A stretch of DNA of 64,000 bases from Coprobacter tertius (GCF_024330105.1 NZ_JANDHW010000005.1:62001-126000), one strand, 5' to 3'; positions 18,336-26,928 are shown, numbered from the stretch's first letter. The notes: generated from the sequence alone by a model not told the origin. Numbers and translations: made by a program.

Positions 18336-18810
18336 TACGATTGACATATCAAATATGACTATAAATCAAATTACAAGTATGATTTATAGTTTACAATACG
18401 AGATCGAAGAAAAGAATCGTATGCTATCTGAAAGCATACCATTTGAATCAATTAATAAATGTGCATTTACAATTGAAATGGTATCCATATTACATAATAT
18501 TAATCCGCATACAATTCGTAAATATGTAGAAATGGGGTATTTACAGAAACACCCGGAATCTACAGATAAAAGAATACTTATTTGGGCATCTGATGCATTG
18601 AAATTAAACTTTAAAAATATTAAGAAGGAATGCCGGGGATTCGAACCCCCGGTACGGTTACCCGTACGTCAGTTTAGCAAACTGGTGGTTTCAGCCACTC
18701 ACCCACACTTCCTCAATTTGGATCAGCCGTTACCCATACCAAAGCTATGCAAATATAAGTTCCCGATTTTTAACATGCAAATATTTATATGCATTTTATC
18801 CCTGTATTAG
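18325..18810 (+). CDS. HTH (excisionase-like) protein whose 3' end crosses the attachment site
   Basis: As integrated, this is a 161-codon frame. Residues 1-100 contain a coiled N-terminal helix and a MerR/excisionase-like HTH (FTIEMVSILHNINPHTIRKYVEMGYLQ). From about residue 102 the frame runs through the right attachment site, antisense to tRNA-Ser and into host DNA, so the last 55 or so residues are not native. In the excised circle the frame would instead end KECRGFVLL and stop, giving about 109 aa. It is a candidate recombination directionality factor. Confidence 0.65.
   Translation: MNINTIDISNMTINQITSMIYSLQYEIEEKNRMLSESIPFESINKCAFTIEMVSILHNINPHTIRKYVEMGYLQKHPESTDKRILIWASDALKLNFKNIKKECRGFEPPVRLPVRQFSKLVVSATHPHFLNLDQPLPIPKLCKYKFPIFNMQIFICILSLY
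18626..18712 (-). tRNA. tRNA-Ser (GCU anticodon), chimeric 3' end
   Basis: This is a class II tRNA with long variable arm, 5' GGAAGTG acceptor side, GGTGAGTGGCTGAAACC D-arm, anticodon GCT (18678-18676) and TTCGAAT T-loop. The 5' portion is normal. The 3' portion, supplied by the integrated element, reads CCCCG GCATTCC T. That leaves four mismatches: G49-G65, G7-G66, U6-C67 and G5-A68. It also gives U instead of the usual G as discriminator. CCA is not encoded. It may be nonfunctional in this form. Confidence 0.85.
18627..18643. other. Right attachment site (attL) of the element within tRNA-Ser
   Basis: GGAATGCCGGGGATTCG aligns with the left site GGAAGCGGGGGGATTCG. The two are identical in the first four and last nine positions and differ in the middle four. 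Host sequence diverges after the core. Strand exchange therefore took place within GGGGATTCG or at its edge. Confidence 0.82.
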
Positions 18811-18820
18811 GGTAATTGCT

Positions 18821-18828
18821 TACTTTTG
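18821..18828 (+). promoter_or_regulatory. -7 promoter element of mltG
   Basis: TACTTTTG matches TAnnTTTG, 34 bases before the mltG ATG, in an AT-rich leader after the tRNA gene. Confidence 0.5.
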
Positions 18829-18862
18829 TAATTTAAAAATTCAACGACAAGAAAATATTATA

Positions 18863-19921
18863 ATGGTAAAAAAACGTAGAAAAAAATCGGGAAAAAGTAC
18901 TGTAATCAAAATTCTATATATCGTTGCAGCAATCATTTGTATTTTACTCGTATCAGCCGGAATTATTTATAAAAGATACATGATCGATAGTTTTACAAAA
19001 GATACATTTTGGATTTATGTCGACAAAAACAGTAAGTTGGAAGATATTCTGTCAGATTTAGGAAGCAAAATAAATAAATCGGACATTATAAAATTTGCCC
19101 GCATAGCACGTATAAATCATTATAAACCATCGGATGAGCCAGGTGCATACCGTATAGAGCCGGGTATGGGCGTATTTAAGACTTACCGTAAATTATCGAA
19201 CGGAAACCAAACACCGATACGATTTACCTTTAACAACATTCGTACGACCGAAAATCTTTCCGAGCGTATAGGAAAAACCTTTATGATGCAACCGGAAGAG
19301 ATAAAGAATTTACTAGATAATCCGGAAATATGTAAATCTTACGGCTTTTCTACACAAACGATACCGGCGATGTTTATCCCCGATACTTACGAAGTTTACT
19401 GGACGATAAAACCTGAAAAATTACTCGACCGGATGTATGACGAATACATGAAATTCTGGAACGAAGACCGGAAACTTAAAGCGGCTAAAATACATCTTAC
19501 CCCTATTGAAGTGAGTACATTGGCTTCTATTGTCGAAGAAGAGACCAAAAACACAGCGGAAATGCCTATCGTAGCCGGAGTATACATAAACCGACTTAAA
19601 GCCGGTATGTTGCTTCAAGCTGACCCTACTGTAAAATTCGCATTACAGGATTTTTCATTAAGGAGAATTCTGCATCAACATCTGGACACCGATTCTCCAT
19701 ATAATACATATAAACACTCAGGGCTCCCTCCAGGCCCTATTCGTATCCCTTCAAAAGCAGCGATCAACTCTGTATTAAACTATCAACCTCATAATTACGT
19801 GTATATGTGTGCTAAAGACGATCTTTCGGGTCGCCATAATTTTGCCGAAACCTACGCTGAACATCAACAAAATGCCATACGCTATCAAAAAGCGTTAAAT
19901 GAGCGGAGGATTATGAAATAA
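18863..19921 (+). CDS. mltG: Endolytic peptidoglycan transglycosylase MltG (YceG-like)
   Basis: This inner-membrane enzyme cleaves nascent glycan strands and helps set their length. The 352-aa protein has a basic N terminus (VKKRRKKSGKS), one membrane anchor (about residues 15-38), a LysM-like region and the YceG catalytic domain. The active-site glutamate lies in ASIVEEETKN near residue 220, followed by the family motifs LQADPTVKF and YNTYKHSGLPPGPI. The length is typical. It stands alone beside the tRNA gene. Confidence 0.94.
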   Translation: MVKKRRKKSGKSTVIKILYIVAAIICILLVSAGIIYKRYMIDSFTKDTFWIYVDKNSKLEDILSDLGSKINKSDIIKFARIARINHYKPSDEPGAYRIEPGMGVFKTYRKLSNGNQTPIRFTFNNIRTTENLSERIGKTFMMQPEEIKNLLDNPEICKSYGFSTQTIPAMFIPDTYEVYWTIKPEKLLDRMYDEYMKFWNEDRKLKAAKIHLTPIEVSTLASIVEEETKNTAEMPIVAGVYINRLKAGMLLQADPTVKFALQDFSLRRILHQHLDTDSPYNTYKHSGLPPGPIRIPSKAAINSVLNYQPHNYVYMCAKDDLSGRHNFAETYAEHQQNAIRYQKALNERRIMK

Positions 19922-19964
19922 ATACTGCAAGGGCTATTTTTAATAAGATTCTAATTTTTTTCCC

Positions 19965-19972
19965 TATATTTG
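19965..19972 (+). promoter_or_regulatory. -7 promoter element of iorAB
   Basis: TATATTTG matches the TAnnTTTG consensus 57 bases before the iorA ATG. A T-rich -33 region precedes it. Confidence 0.5.
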
Positions 19973-20029
19973 TAGTTATTTGAAATTAAATTGTTCACTT
20001 AAATCTTGTCATATATCAAAAAATAAATT

Positions 20030-21622
20030 ATGAATAAACATTTGTTATTAGGTGACGAAGCCATTGCTCAAGCGGCTTTGGATGCTGGTATATCCGGTGT
20101 ATATGCGTATCCGGGAACACCGTCGACCGAAATTACGGAATATATACAGGCTGCCACCCAAAAAACAGGAGAAAATATACACAGCCGATGGTCTGCTAAC
20201 GAAAAAACTGCAATGGAAGCAGCCTTAGGGATGTCATATATCGGGAAAAGAGCTTTAGTATGTATGAAGCATGTCGGTATGAACGTTGCCGCTGACGCTT
20301 TTGTAAATGCCGGTATGACCGGTGTAAACGGAGGGCTTATTATTGTAGCAGCCGACGACCCGTCGATGCATTCATCTCAAAATGAACAGGATTCTCGTTT
20401 TTATGGTGATTTTGCATTTGTTCCTATTTTAGAGCCATCTAACCAACAAGAAGCCTATGATATGGTCATTTCGGGTTTCGAATTATCAGAACAGTTTAAA
20501 ATTCCGGTGATCCTTCGCATTACCACCAGACTTGCCCATTCCCGCTCGGGCGTCGATATCAGAGAAAAACGTTACCAAAATAAAATCTCATTTCCCGATG
20601 ATCCGAAACAGTTCATCCTTTTACCAGCCAACTCCCGAAAAAGATTCAAAATATTATTACAAGATCAGAAAAAATTCGTACAGGCTGCCGAAAAATCGGA
20701 GTTTAACCATTATATCGATGGAAATAATAAAAAATTAGGAATCATTGCCTGCGGTATCGCATACAATTATCTGACAGAAAATTTCCCAGACGGATGCGAA
20801 TACCCAATAATAAAAATATCTCAATATCCACTTCCGGTAGATATGATCGCCCGGCTTGTAAAAGAATGCAACGAAATATTGATATTAGAAGAAGGCTATG
20901 CATTCGTAGAAGAAAAATTAAAAGGATTATTAGGTTTGGGAATTACGGTAAAAGGACGTCTGGATGGTACTCTTGACCGAGATGGAGAACTGAATCCCGA
21001 TAAAGTAGCAACCGCTTTGGGTTTAAAAAACGGCCCCACCTACCCGATTCCCGATATTGTAATGATGAGACCACCAGCCCTGTGTCAGGGATGCGGACAC
21101 CGGGATATGTATGAAGCCCTGAATAATGTAGCACGGACTTATGAAAATGCACGTATTTTTAGCGATATCGGTTGTTATACTTTAGGAGCTCTACCACCCT
21201 TCCGAGCAATCCATTCATGTGTAGATATGGGGGCATCGGTAACCATGGCCAAAGGGGCTGCCGACGGAGGACTTTTCCCAGCAATTGCTGTAATTGGAGA
21301 TTCGACCTTTACTCATTCAGGCATTACAGGTTTACTCGACTGTGTAAATGAAAACGCAAATGTAACGATTATTATTTCGGATAACGAAACGACAGCGATG
21401 ACCGGTGGACAGGATTCGGCGGGAACCGGAAAACTGGAAGCGATATGTGCCGGCGTAGGAGTATCTCCCGAACACATAAGAATCGTTGAACCCTTGAAAA
21501 AAAATATGCAGCAAATGGAAACTGTAATACGGGAAGAAATTGAATATAAAGGTGTTTCGGTAATTATTCCCCGAAGAGAATGTATACAAACCTTATCGAG
21601 AAAAAAACGTCAAAAAGCATGA
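20030..21622 (+). CDS. iorA: Indolepyruvate ferredoxin oxidoreductase, alpha subunit
   Basis: This is a ThDP-dependent 2-oxoacid:ferredoxin oxidoreductase subunit acting on aryl pyruvates from aromatic amino acids; in gut Bacteroidota the reverse reaction may make amino acids from aryl acids. Residues 1-180 are the pyrimidine-binding domain (YPGTPSTEIT). Residues 340-520 hold the ThDP domain (CQGCGHRDM, DIGCYTLG, GDSTFTHSGITG). At 530 aa it lacks the C-terminal two-[4Fe-4S] ferredoxin-like domain of the long archaeal form, ending soon after VIIPRREC. iorB overlaps by 4 bases. Confidence 0.93.
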   Translation: MNKHLLLGDEAIAQAALDAGISGVYAYPGTPSTEITEYIQAATQKTGENIHSRWSANEKTAMEAALGMSYIGKRALVCMKHVGMNVAADAFVNAGMTGVNGGLIIVAADDPSMHSSQNEQDSRFYGDFAFVPILEPSNQQEAYDMVISGFELSEQFKIPVILRITTRLAHSRSGVDIREKRYQNKISFPDDPKQFILLPANSRKRFKILLQDQKKFVQAAEKSEFNHYIDGNNKKLGIIACGIAYNYLTENFPDGCEYPIIKISQYPLPVDMIARLVKECNEILILEEGYAFVEEKLKGLLGLGITVKGRLDGTLDRDGELNPDKVATALGLKNGPTYPIPDIVMMRPPALCQGCGHRDMYEALNNVARTYENARIFSDIGCYTLGALPPFRAIHSCVDMGASVTMAKGAADGGLFPAIAVIGDSTFTHSGITGLLDCVNENANVTIIISDNETTAMTGGQDSAGTGKLEAICAGVGVSPEHIRIVEPLKKNMQQMETVIREEIEYKGVSVIIPRRECIQTLSRKKRQKA

Positions 21623-22203
21623 AAACAGATATTATACTTTCGGGTGTCGGCGGTCAGGGAATTCTTTCCATAGCCGCGATTATAGGAGAGGCCGCTTTAG
21701 CCAACGGACTGAATATGAAGCAGGCTGAAGTGCATGGAATGAGCCAAAGAGGTGGTGACGTACAATCCAACTTACGCATTTCAAGCGGCCCGATATCGTC
21801 AGATCTGATTCCGTACGGAAAAGCGGACCTAATTATTTCGTTAGAACCGATGGAGGCTTTACGATATTTGCCCTATCTGAACAAAAATGGCTGGATCGTA
21901 ACAAATTCTACTCCTTTTATAAATATTCCCGAATATCCCGAAACAGAGACAATAATGAACGAACTTAAAAAAATACATAACACCATTATTCTCGATGTAG
22001 ACGGTATCGCAAAAGAAGTAGGTTCTCCCCGTACAGCTAATACGGTTATTCTGGGTGCGGCTTCTCCATTCATCGGTATTCCCTACGAACAACTTGAAGC
22101 CGGGATACGCAATATTTTCGGAAAAAAAGGAGAACAAATAGTAGAAATGAATATAAAAGCTTTAGCTGCAGGCAGAAAAGTTGCAGACCGTTTTGAACAA
22201 TAA
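21619..22203 (+). CDS. iorB: Indolepyruvate ferredoxin oxidoreductase, beta subunit
   Basis: The gamma-type domain subunit of the IorAB complex, 194 aa, begins KTDIILSGVGGQGILSIAAI with the glycine-rich motif of the POR gamma family and continues with AEVHGMSQRGGDVQSNLRI. The ATG at 21619 overlaps the iorA stop (ATGA), which fixes the start; the frame upstream of it is shadow coding. The pair forms the complete enzyme, and the overlap implies coupled translation. A terminator follows. Confidence 0.94.
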   Translation: MKTDIILSGVGGQGILSIAAIIGEAALANGLNMKQAEVHGMSQRGGDVQSNLRISSGPISSDLIPYGKADLIISLEPMEALRYLPYLNKNGWIVTNSTPFINIPEYPETETIMNELKKIHNTIILDVDGIAKEVGSPRTANTVILGAASPFIGIPYEQLEAGIRNIFGKKGEQIVEMNIKALAAGRKVADRFEQ

Positions 22204-22228
22204 ATTTTAAAAGATTAAATATTAAAAC

Positions 22229-22271
22229 GATCCCGACCGGCAGGAATAAGACATTTCTACCGGTCGGGATT
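22229..22271 (+). terminator. Terminator after iorAB
   Basis: Arms GATCCCGACCGG (22229-22240) and CCGGTCGGGATT (22260-22271) enclose a loop of about 19 bases and are followed by a T-rich tract. Confidence 0.75.
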
Positions 22272-22398
22272 ATTTTATTATATTAATAATTAAATATTAT
22301 ACTTAAAACGATATAACCTTTCCGACAAAAAGGATGTTACCATGTTATACTTAATTGAACGACAAATACACTTTTTAGTCAGAAAAGAAATTTGCAGC

Positions 22399-23721
22399 AT
22401 GAAACATCCTAAATTAAATCTGGCACAGATATGGAACATGAGTTTCGGCTTTCTGGGAATACAATTCGGCTTTGCGCTGCAAAATGCAAATGCAAGCCGT
22501 ATACTACAGACTTATGGCGCCGATGTAGAACATTTATCCTGGTTCTGGCTCGCCGCCCCTATTACGGGAATGATCATTCAACCGATCATTGGTTATTACT
22601 CGGACCGTACATGGTGCCGTCTCGGACGGCGTAAGCCCTATTTTCTGGCTGGTGCGATTCTTACTTCGATCGCACTTATATTTATGCCAAATTCGGGATC
22701 GCTATCCACATTGATTCCGCCGATGTTTATCGGAGCTGGAATGTTGATGATCATGGATGCGTCGATAAATGTAGCGATGGAACCATTCAGAGCTTTAGTT
22801 GCCGATTTATTACCGTCTGAACAACGAACATTGGGATTTTCTATACAAACCTTCCTTATCGGAGTAGGCGCAGTCGTTGCCTCCTGGTTTCCATATATTC
22901 TCGCAGAATGGTTCGGTATATCCAAAACAGCTGCCCCTGGAGAAATACCCGATAATGTTATTTTTTCATTTTATGTAGGAGCTGCAGTATTGTTAAGCAC
23001 TGTTTTATGGACAATATTTCATACAAAAGAATATCCCCCCGAGATACAGAGACAATTTACCGATGATAGAAAAGAAAGCGTCCCGACTGAAAAAGGGAAT
23101 TTCGGTGATATCCTGAGAGATATCGTACATATGCCACGCACCATGGCTCAGTTGGGAATCGTACAATTTTTTTCATGGTTTGCCCTGTTTTCGATGTGGG
23201 TATATACAACTCCAGCTGTAGCCGAGCGATTTTACGGAACAACCGATGCTTCGTCTGAAGCCTATCAAATTGCAGGAAACTGGGTAGGTGTACTGTTTGG
23301 AATTTATAATGCCGTAGCAATGGTTTTTGCGCTTTTCCTTCCGGTTATCGCCAAATGGACTAATCGTAAAACCACTCATGCTTTATCCCTTTTTTGTGGT
23401 GGGTTGGGACTTATATCCTTCCATATATTCAATGACCCTTATTTGCTAATCATTTCTATGGTCGGAATCGGAATCGCCTGGGCAAGTATTTTGGCTATGC
23501 CCTACGCAATATTAGCCGGGGCCATACCTGCGACCAAAATGGGTGTTTATATGGGGATTTTCAATTTTTTTATAACGATACCTCAGATTGTAAATGGTGT
23601 TTTTAACGGATTTATCGTAGAATACATATATCACAAAGATGCGATATACGCATTGTCCACAGCCGGAATATTTCTTATGTTGGCCGCAATTTCAGTTATA
23701 TTTGTTAAAGACAAACATTAA
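22399..23721 (+). CDS. MFS transporter, SLC45/sugar-type
   Basis: The 440-aa inner-membrane carrier has about twelve hydrophobic segments. The start KHPKLNLAQIWNMSFGFLGIQFGFALQ and the loop YYSDRTWCRLGRRKPYFL are typical of the SLC45-like or glycoside-cation symporter group found in Bacteroidota next to glucan-use genes. The ATG at 22399 is preferred to one 19 codons upstream because homologues begin at the MKHPK-like position. No neighbouring glycosidase points to the substrate; a disaccharide such as maltose or sucrose is plausible by family only. Confidence 0.86.
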   Translation: MKHPKLNLAQIWNMSFGFLGIQFGFALQNANASRILQTYGADVEHLSWFWLAAPITGMIIQPIIGYYSDRTWCRLGRRKPYFLAGAILTSIALIFMPNSGSLSTLIPPMFIGAGMLMIMDASINVAMEPFRALVADLLPSEQRTLGFSIQTFLIGVGAVVASWFPYILAEWFGISKTAAPGEIPDNVIFSFYVGAAVLLSTVLWTIFHTKEYPPEIQRQFTDDRKESVPTEKGNFGDILRDIVHMPRTMAQLGIVQFFSWFALFSMWVYTTPAVAERFYGTTDASSEAYQIAGNWVGVLFGIYNAVAMVFALFLPVIAKWTNRKTTHALSLFCGGLGLISFHIFNDPYLLIISMVGIGIAWASILAMPYAILAGAIPATKMGVYMGIFNFFITIPQIVNGVFNGFIVEYIYHKDAIYALSTAGIFLMLAAISVIFVKDKH

Positions 23722-23756
23722 AATTTAATGATATCGGGTAAAAAACAGAAATTTCA

Positions 23757-23764
23757 TATCTTTG
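23757..23764 (+). promoter_or_regulatory. -7 promoter element of the flavodiiron gene
   Basis: TATCTTTG is a perfect TAnnTTTG match 24 bases before the ATG at 23788. It supports that start rather than an in-frame ATG at 23728 that precedes the promoter. Confidence 0.65.
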
Positions 23765-23787
23765 CAAACTCTAAAAATCATATAATT

Positions 23788-24981
23788 ATGCCCAATATCA
23801 CTGAAATAAAGCCTAACGTATTCTACGTAGGAATAAACGACCGTACCAAACACTGCTTCGAAGGTTTATGGCCGCTTCCTCTGGGGGTTTCTTATAATTC
23901 CTACATTGTAAAAGGTGAAAAAATTGCGTTGATAGATACGGTAGACGCCTGTTATACAGAGCAATATTTAACAGAAATAAAATCTATTATCGGCAATTTA
24001 CCTATCGACTATTTAATCGTAAACCATATGGAACCCGATCATTCGGCTTCTATTCGTTCGATAAAACAACATTATCCCGACATAAATATTGTTGGTAATA
24101 ATAAAACGATTGGAATGATTGAAGGTTTTTACGGCCTTTGTGACGGATTCAAAGAAATAAAAGAAGGCGATACCTTGTCATTAGGAAATAATAAAACGAT
24201 GCGTTTCTATATGACTCCGATGGTGCATTGGCCCGAAACAATGATGTCGTATCTCATAGAAGAAAAAACATTGTTTACCGGAGATGCATTTGGTTGTTTC
24301 GGAACTCTTGACGGAGGTATTATCGATTCTGAAATGAATACTGACCGATATTGGGACGAAATGTATCGTTATTATTCCAATATCGTCGGTAAATACGGGG
24401 CATCGGTACAAGCAGCTTTGAAAAAACTCAAAGATGTAGACATACAGATGATTTGCAGTACCCATGGACCCGTTTGGACCCGTGAAATTCAGAAAGTGGT
24501 AAGCATTTACGACAAATTAAGCCGATACGAAGGGGAAAACGGTGTTGTAATTGCTTATGGAAGTATGTATGGAAATACTGAACAGATGGCTGAGCAAATT
24601 GCTCGTCGACTGGCTTCAAACGGTGTTAGAAATATTATTATGCACAACATGACGAAATCGGACGTTTCTTATGTTCTACGAGATATTTTCAAATACAAAG
24701 GGCTCATCATCGGAAGCCCCACATACTCTAACGAGCTTTTCCCAAATGTAGAATCACTAATATCGAAAATAGAAAATAGAGGTATAAAGAACCGTATATT
24801 CGGATTCTTCGGCTCCTTTACATGGGCAGGAGCAGCCGTAAAAAGATTGACGGAATTCGCAACCCGTATGAATTGGGAAGTTACCGGAAATCCTGTTGAA
24901 ATGAAACAAGGCATTTCTCAACCTAAAATTACCGAATGTTGCTCGATGGCAGATGCTATCGCTGCAAAATTAAAAGAATAA
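23788..24981 (+). CDS. FprA-family flavodiiron protein (A-type flavoprotein)
   Basis: This cytoplasmic enzyme reduces O2 to water or NO to N2O, protecting anaerobes. The 397-aa protein has an N-terminal metallo-beta-lactamase-fold diiron domain with the ligand motif HMEPDHSAS (about residue 80), GDAFGCFG and THGPVW. A C-terminal flavodoxin domain follows (about 255-395: YGSMYGNTEQMAEQIA, then FFGSFTWAGAAV). There is no rubredoxin extension, so electrons come from a separate donor. It is monocistronic, with its own promoter and terminator. Confidence 0.93.
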   Translation: MPNITEIKPNVFYVGINDRTKHCFEGLWPLPLGVSYNSYIVKGEKIALIDTVDACYTEQYLTEIKSIIGNLPIDYLIVNHMEPDHSASIRSIKQHYPDINIVGNNKTIGMIEGFYGLCDGFKEIKEGDTLSLGNNKTMRFYMTPMVHWPETMMSYLIEEKTLFTGDAFGCFGTLDGGIIDSEMNTDRYWDEMYRYYSNIVGKYGASVQAALKKLKDVDIQMICSTHGPVWTREIQKVVSIYDKLSRYEGENGVVIAYGSMYGNTEQMAEQIARRLASNGVRNIIMHNMTKSDVSYVLRDIFKYKGLIIGSPTYSNELFPNVESLISKIENRGIKNRIFGFFGSFTWAGAAVKRLTEFATRMNWEVTGNPVEMKQGISQPKITECCSMADAIAAKLKE

Positions 24982-24996
24982 AAACCTTTTCCCCAT

Positions 24997-25026
24997 AAAA
25001 AAGCCTGTATATACAGGCTTTTTTTA
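24997..25026 (+). terminator. Terminator after the flavodiiron gene
   Basis: The perfect hairpin AAAAAAGCCTGTAT / ATACAGGCTTTTTT lies 15 bases after the stop. It marks the right edge of the core block before the accessory island. Confidence 0.9.
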
Positions 25027-25200
25027 TAAAACAAAATGATAAATTATAACTATCGTACGTGTTTTCCCCTACTCAAGAGAATATATCTGCCAAAAACTAA
25101 ACACAACATCTACAAAGCATAATAATCTACTTCTCGTTCATACGATTTGTATTGCAGTAAATATTCTTCGAATTCAACCAGATTTAGTTTTTCTTACTTT

Positions 25201-26071
25201 CTATATAATTCTTTCTTCTTTATCTATCCATTCGGTCTATCCATTCTCACTGCGTCCCATACAAAAAACTGCAGCTCTGCTTACACCTGTAAAAATAACA
25301 TCCGAATTTAATATAAGCTTATTATTTACAATCGAAGTATAATTATCAATCAACAAAATTCGCTTTTCTTTCCAAGAAAATGATTGAGCAACACCTCTTT
25401 CGATAATACTACCTTTTAGCACAATAAATCCCGATCGATTATAAAATCCTTTTGCAATACAACCTATGCTTTAGCATAAAACAAATTCTCTTCTTTAGGC
25501 TCAGAAATCTCAAAAATATTACAACCTACAAAAAAGGCGAAAAATTTTATATCCTCAAAAAATTCACCCATGGCGTCCTGTTGATGTTCCGGGAGATTCG
25601 GTGCTTTTGGTATCTGCTTATTCTCAGTAAGAACAAAAGTATTTGATTTTTTCGCTTCAGCTATCGCTCTATATTCTAAATATTGAACATCTGCTTTTGT
25701 CTTATTTTAATCTTTCGAAACAAAAATAAGAGCTTTTTACCAAAACGCCTTTTTATTATCATGGTCATTTACTCTTTCTTTAAAATTCTCTGTTTCAAAA
25801 ATATAAGCTTGTGACTTAGTAGATTCATCTTCCCCAATCAAAATGTAAAAAGACGGTTTCTGCAATTTTTCCTTTTCACTTAAATAAAATAAATTTGAAC
25901 ATGGAACCACAGACATTTGACAAATCTTATCACTGATAAATGCATATTGCATCCTTTTCGAATCACCGTCTATCAGATCTATCGCCTAACTGCCGATAGA
26001 TAACGTCTTTAAAATACTGATATCTTTATCGGGATGATAGAAAGCTTCGTACTTATTACCTTTGAGTACAC
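25201..26071 (-). pseudogene. Decayed GIY-YIG nuclease with DUF4357 domain
   Basis: Minus-strand fragments in different frames line up with one protein. An N-terminal part has a stop (YHPDKDISILKTLSIGS-stop-AIDLIDG). A GIY-YIG-type segment follows (KPSFYILIGEDES, QAYIFETENFKERVNDHD), ending at a stop after KKAFW. Then comes ADVQYLEYRAIAEAKKSN, then, after a further shift, the DUF4357-like part (VLKGSIIERGVAQSFSWKEK, then GRSENG-stop-TEWID). At least four disruptions are visible. The glycine of the usual IGETENF is now F. The gene is clearly dead. Such proteins often accompany restriction systems. Confidence 0.85.
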
Positions 26072-26644
26072 CTAATTTATTTTCTCGGATATCTCGGATT
26101 TCGATATTGTTAGAAATTTTCTTTTTCTTTGTTTATCAAATAATTGAGCTAACTTATGTGCAAAAGCTAAATTAGTAATTACAATTATACATCCAATAAT
26201 AGTCCATATAACAATCTGTTTTGTAGAAAACAAATTATTATCAAGAATGAAACAGAGAGAATATATACAATAGATTAAGGAAAGCACTGCTGTATAAATA
26301 CCTGGAATATATCTGCGAAGTACGCAACATTGCACTATGTGAGCTAACAAATGAACAAAATACCCCATAAATATAACAAACCATAGCTGATACCAATTGA
26401 ATATAACCGACAAAACAGTTATAGTACTAAGCAATAAAAACTCCTCGGCTACAGCGACTGTGAATGCAGGAACAGATAAACTTTCAAAATGAGACAAAAA
26501 GCATTTAGCTATTTTGGGATATCGTTCTGGCAAATAATCCTTATTTGTCTTTATCCATGATTCAAAAAATATTATTTCTTCAAATTCGTGGAACATAAAA
26601 ATGATAGGAAATAGCCAAACTATATACAAAAGATCAGACATCAC
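26072..26644 (-). CDS. HXXEE-domain integral membrane protein
   Basis: The 190-aa membrane protein has four to six hydrophobic segments and the signature FHEFEE (residues 18-23), the HXXEE motif that names the family. A second histidine cluster (GYFVHLLAHIVQ) lies in a later helix. The family is functionally uncharacterised; conserved polar residues in membrane helices suggest a metal-dependent membrane enzyme. It overlaps the upstream YciI-like gene by 4 bases, so they form a pair. The C-terminal tail is basic (KQRKRKF). Confidence 0.8.
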   Translation of the reverse strand: MMSDLLYIVWLFPIIFMFHEFEEIIFFESWIKTNKDYLPERYPKIAKCFLSHFESLSVPAFTVAVAEEFLLLSTITVLSVIFNWYQLWFVIFMGYFVHLLAHIVQCCVLRRYIPGIYTAVLSLIYCIYSLCFILDNNLFSTKQIVIWTIIGCIIVITNLAFAHKLAQLFDKQRKRKFLTISKSEISEKIN

Positions 26645-26928
26645 CTTTTTATAAATTGCTCAAAACCAACTTGATATTTAGTTGGCGAGAACTCTATTAG
26701 TTCATACTCAGCAACGTCATTTCTAAAAAATGGATCTTCTTTTATTAAAAGTTGGGCTTCCTCTTTAGTTATATTCATTAATATGATACCTCCTATACGA
26801 GGGGTTTGTGCTCCCGAAGCAATGAACTTTCCCGAAGAATAATACTTGTCCAGATAGATTCGGTGTTCTTGCAGGGATTTTTCAACCTCTGATAGTTCTT
26901 TTTTATACGTTAAAACGGCAATTGTCAT
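26641..26928 (-). CDS. YciI-like family protein
   Basis: This 95-aa protein has the dimeric ferredoxin-like YciI fold. LSEVEKSLQEHRIYLDKYYSSGKFIASG carries the conserved histidine at about residue 22 and the SGKFIASG segment; the next conserved part is IILMNITKEEAQLLIKEDPF. YciI-family proteins are small enzymes or accessory domains, and no substrate can be inferred here. It is the first gene of a two-gene unit with the HXXEE membrane protein (4-base overlap). It lies within the accessory island, between two pseudogenes. Confidence 0.85.
   Translation of the reverse strand: MTIAVLTYKKELSEVEKSLQEHRIYLDKYYSSGKFIASGAQTPRIGGIILMNITKEEAQLLIKEDPFFRNDVAEYELIEFSPTKYQVGFEQFIKR

Larger units (their letters stand above)
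15167..18643. mobile_element. Minimal tRNA-Ser-inserted integrative element, about 3.47 kb
   Basis: The element is bounded by the direct repeat GGGGATTCG (15167-15175 and 18635-18643). The left copy sits in the displaced native tRNA-Ser 3' end; the right copy lies in the chimeric tRNA gene. Content from left: tyrosine integrase, small lipoprotein (both minus), CI-like repressor (minus), then three small plus-strand genes from a shared control region. No replication, packaging, relaxase or structural gene is visible. It is therefore either a satellite depending on a helper for transfer or a decayed remnant. It is more AT-rich than its flanks. Confidence 0.85.

Noticed and set aside
25452-25646. 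A 64-codon plus-strand frame in the DUF4357 region
   Set aside because: It is the antisense shadow of the minus-strand pseudogene, whose decayed frames match a protein family in order.
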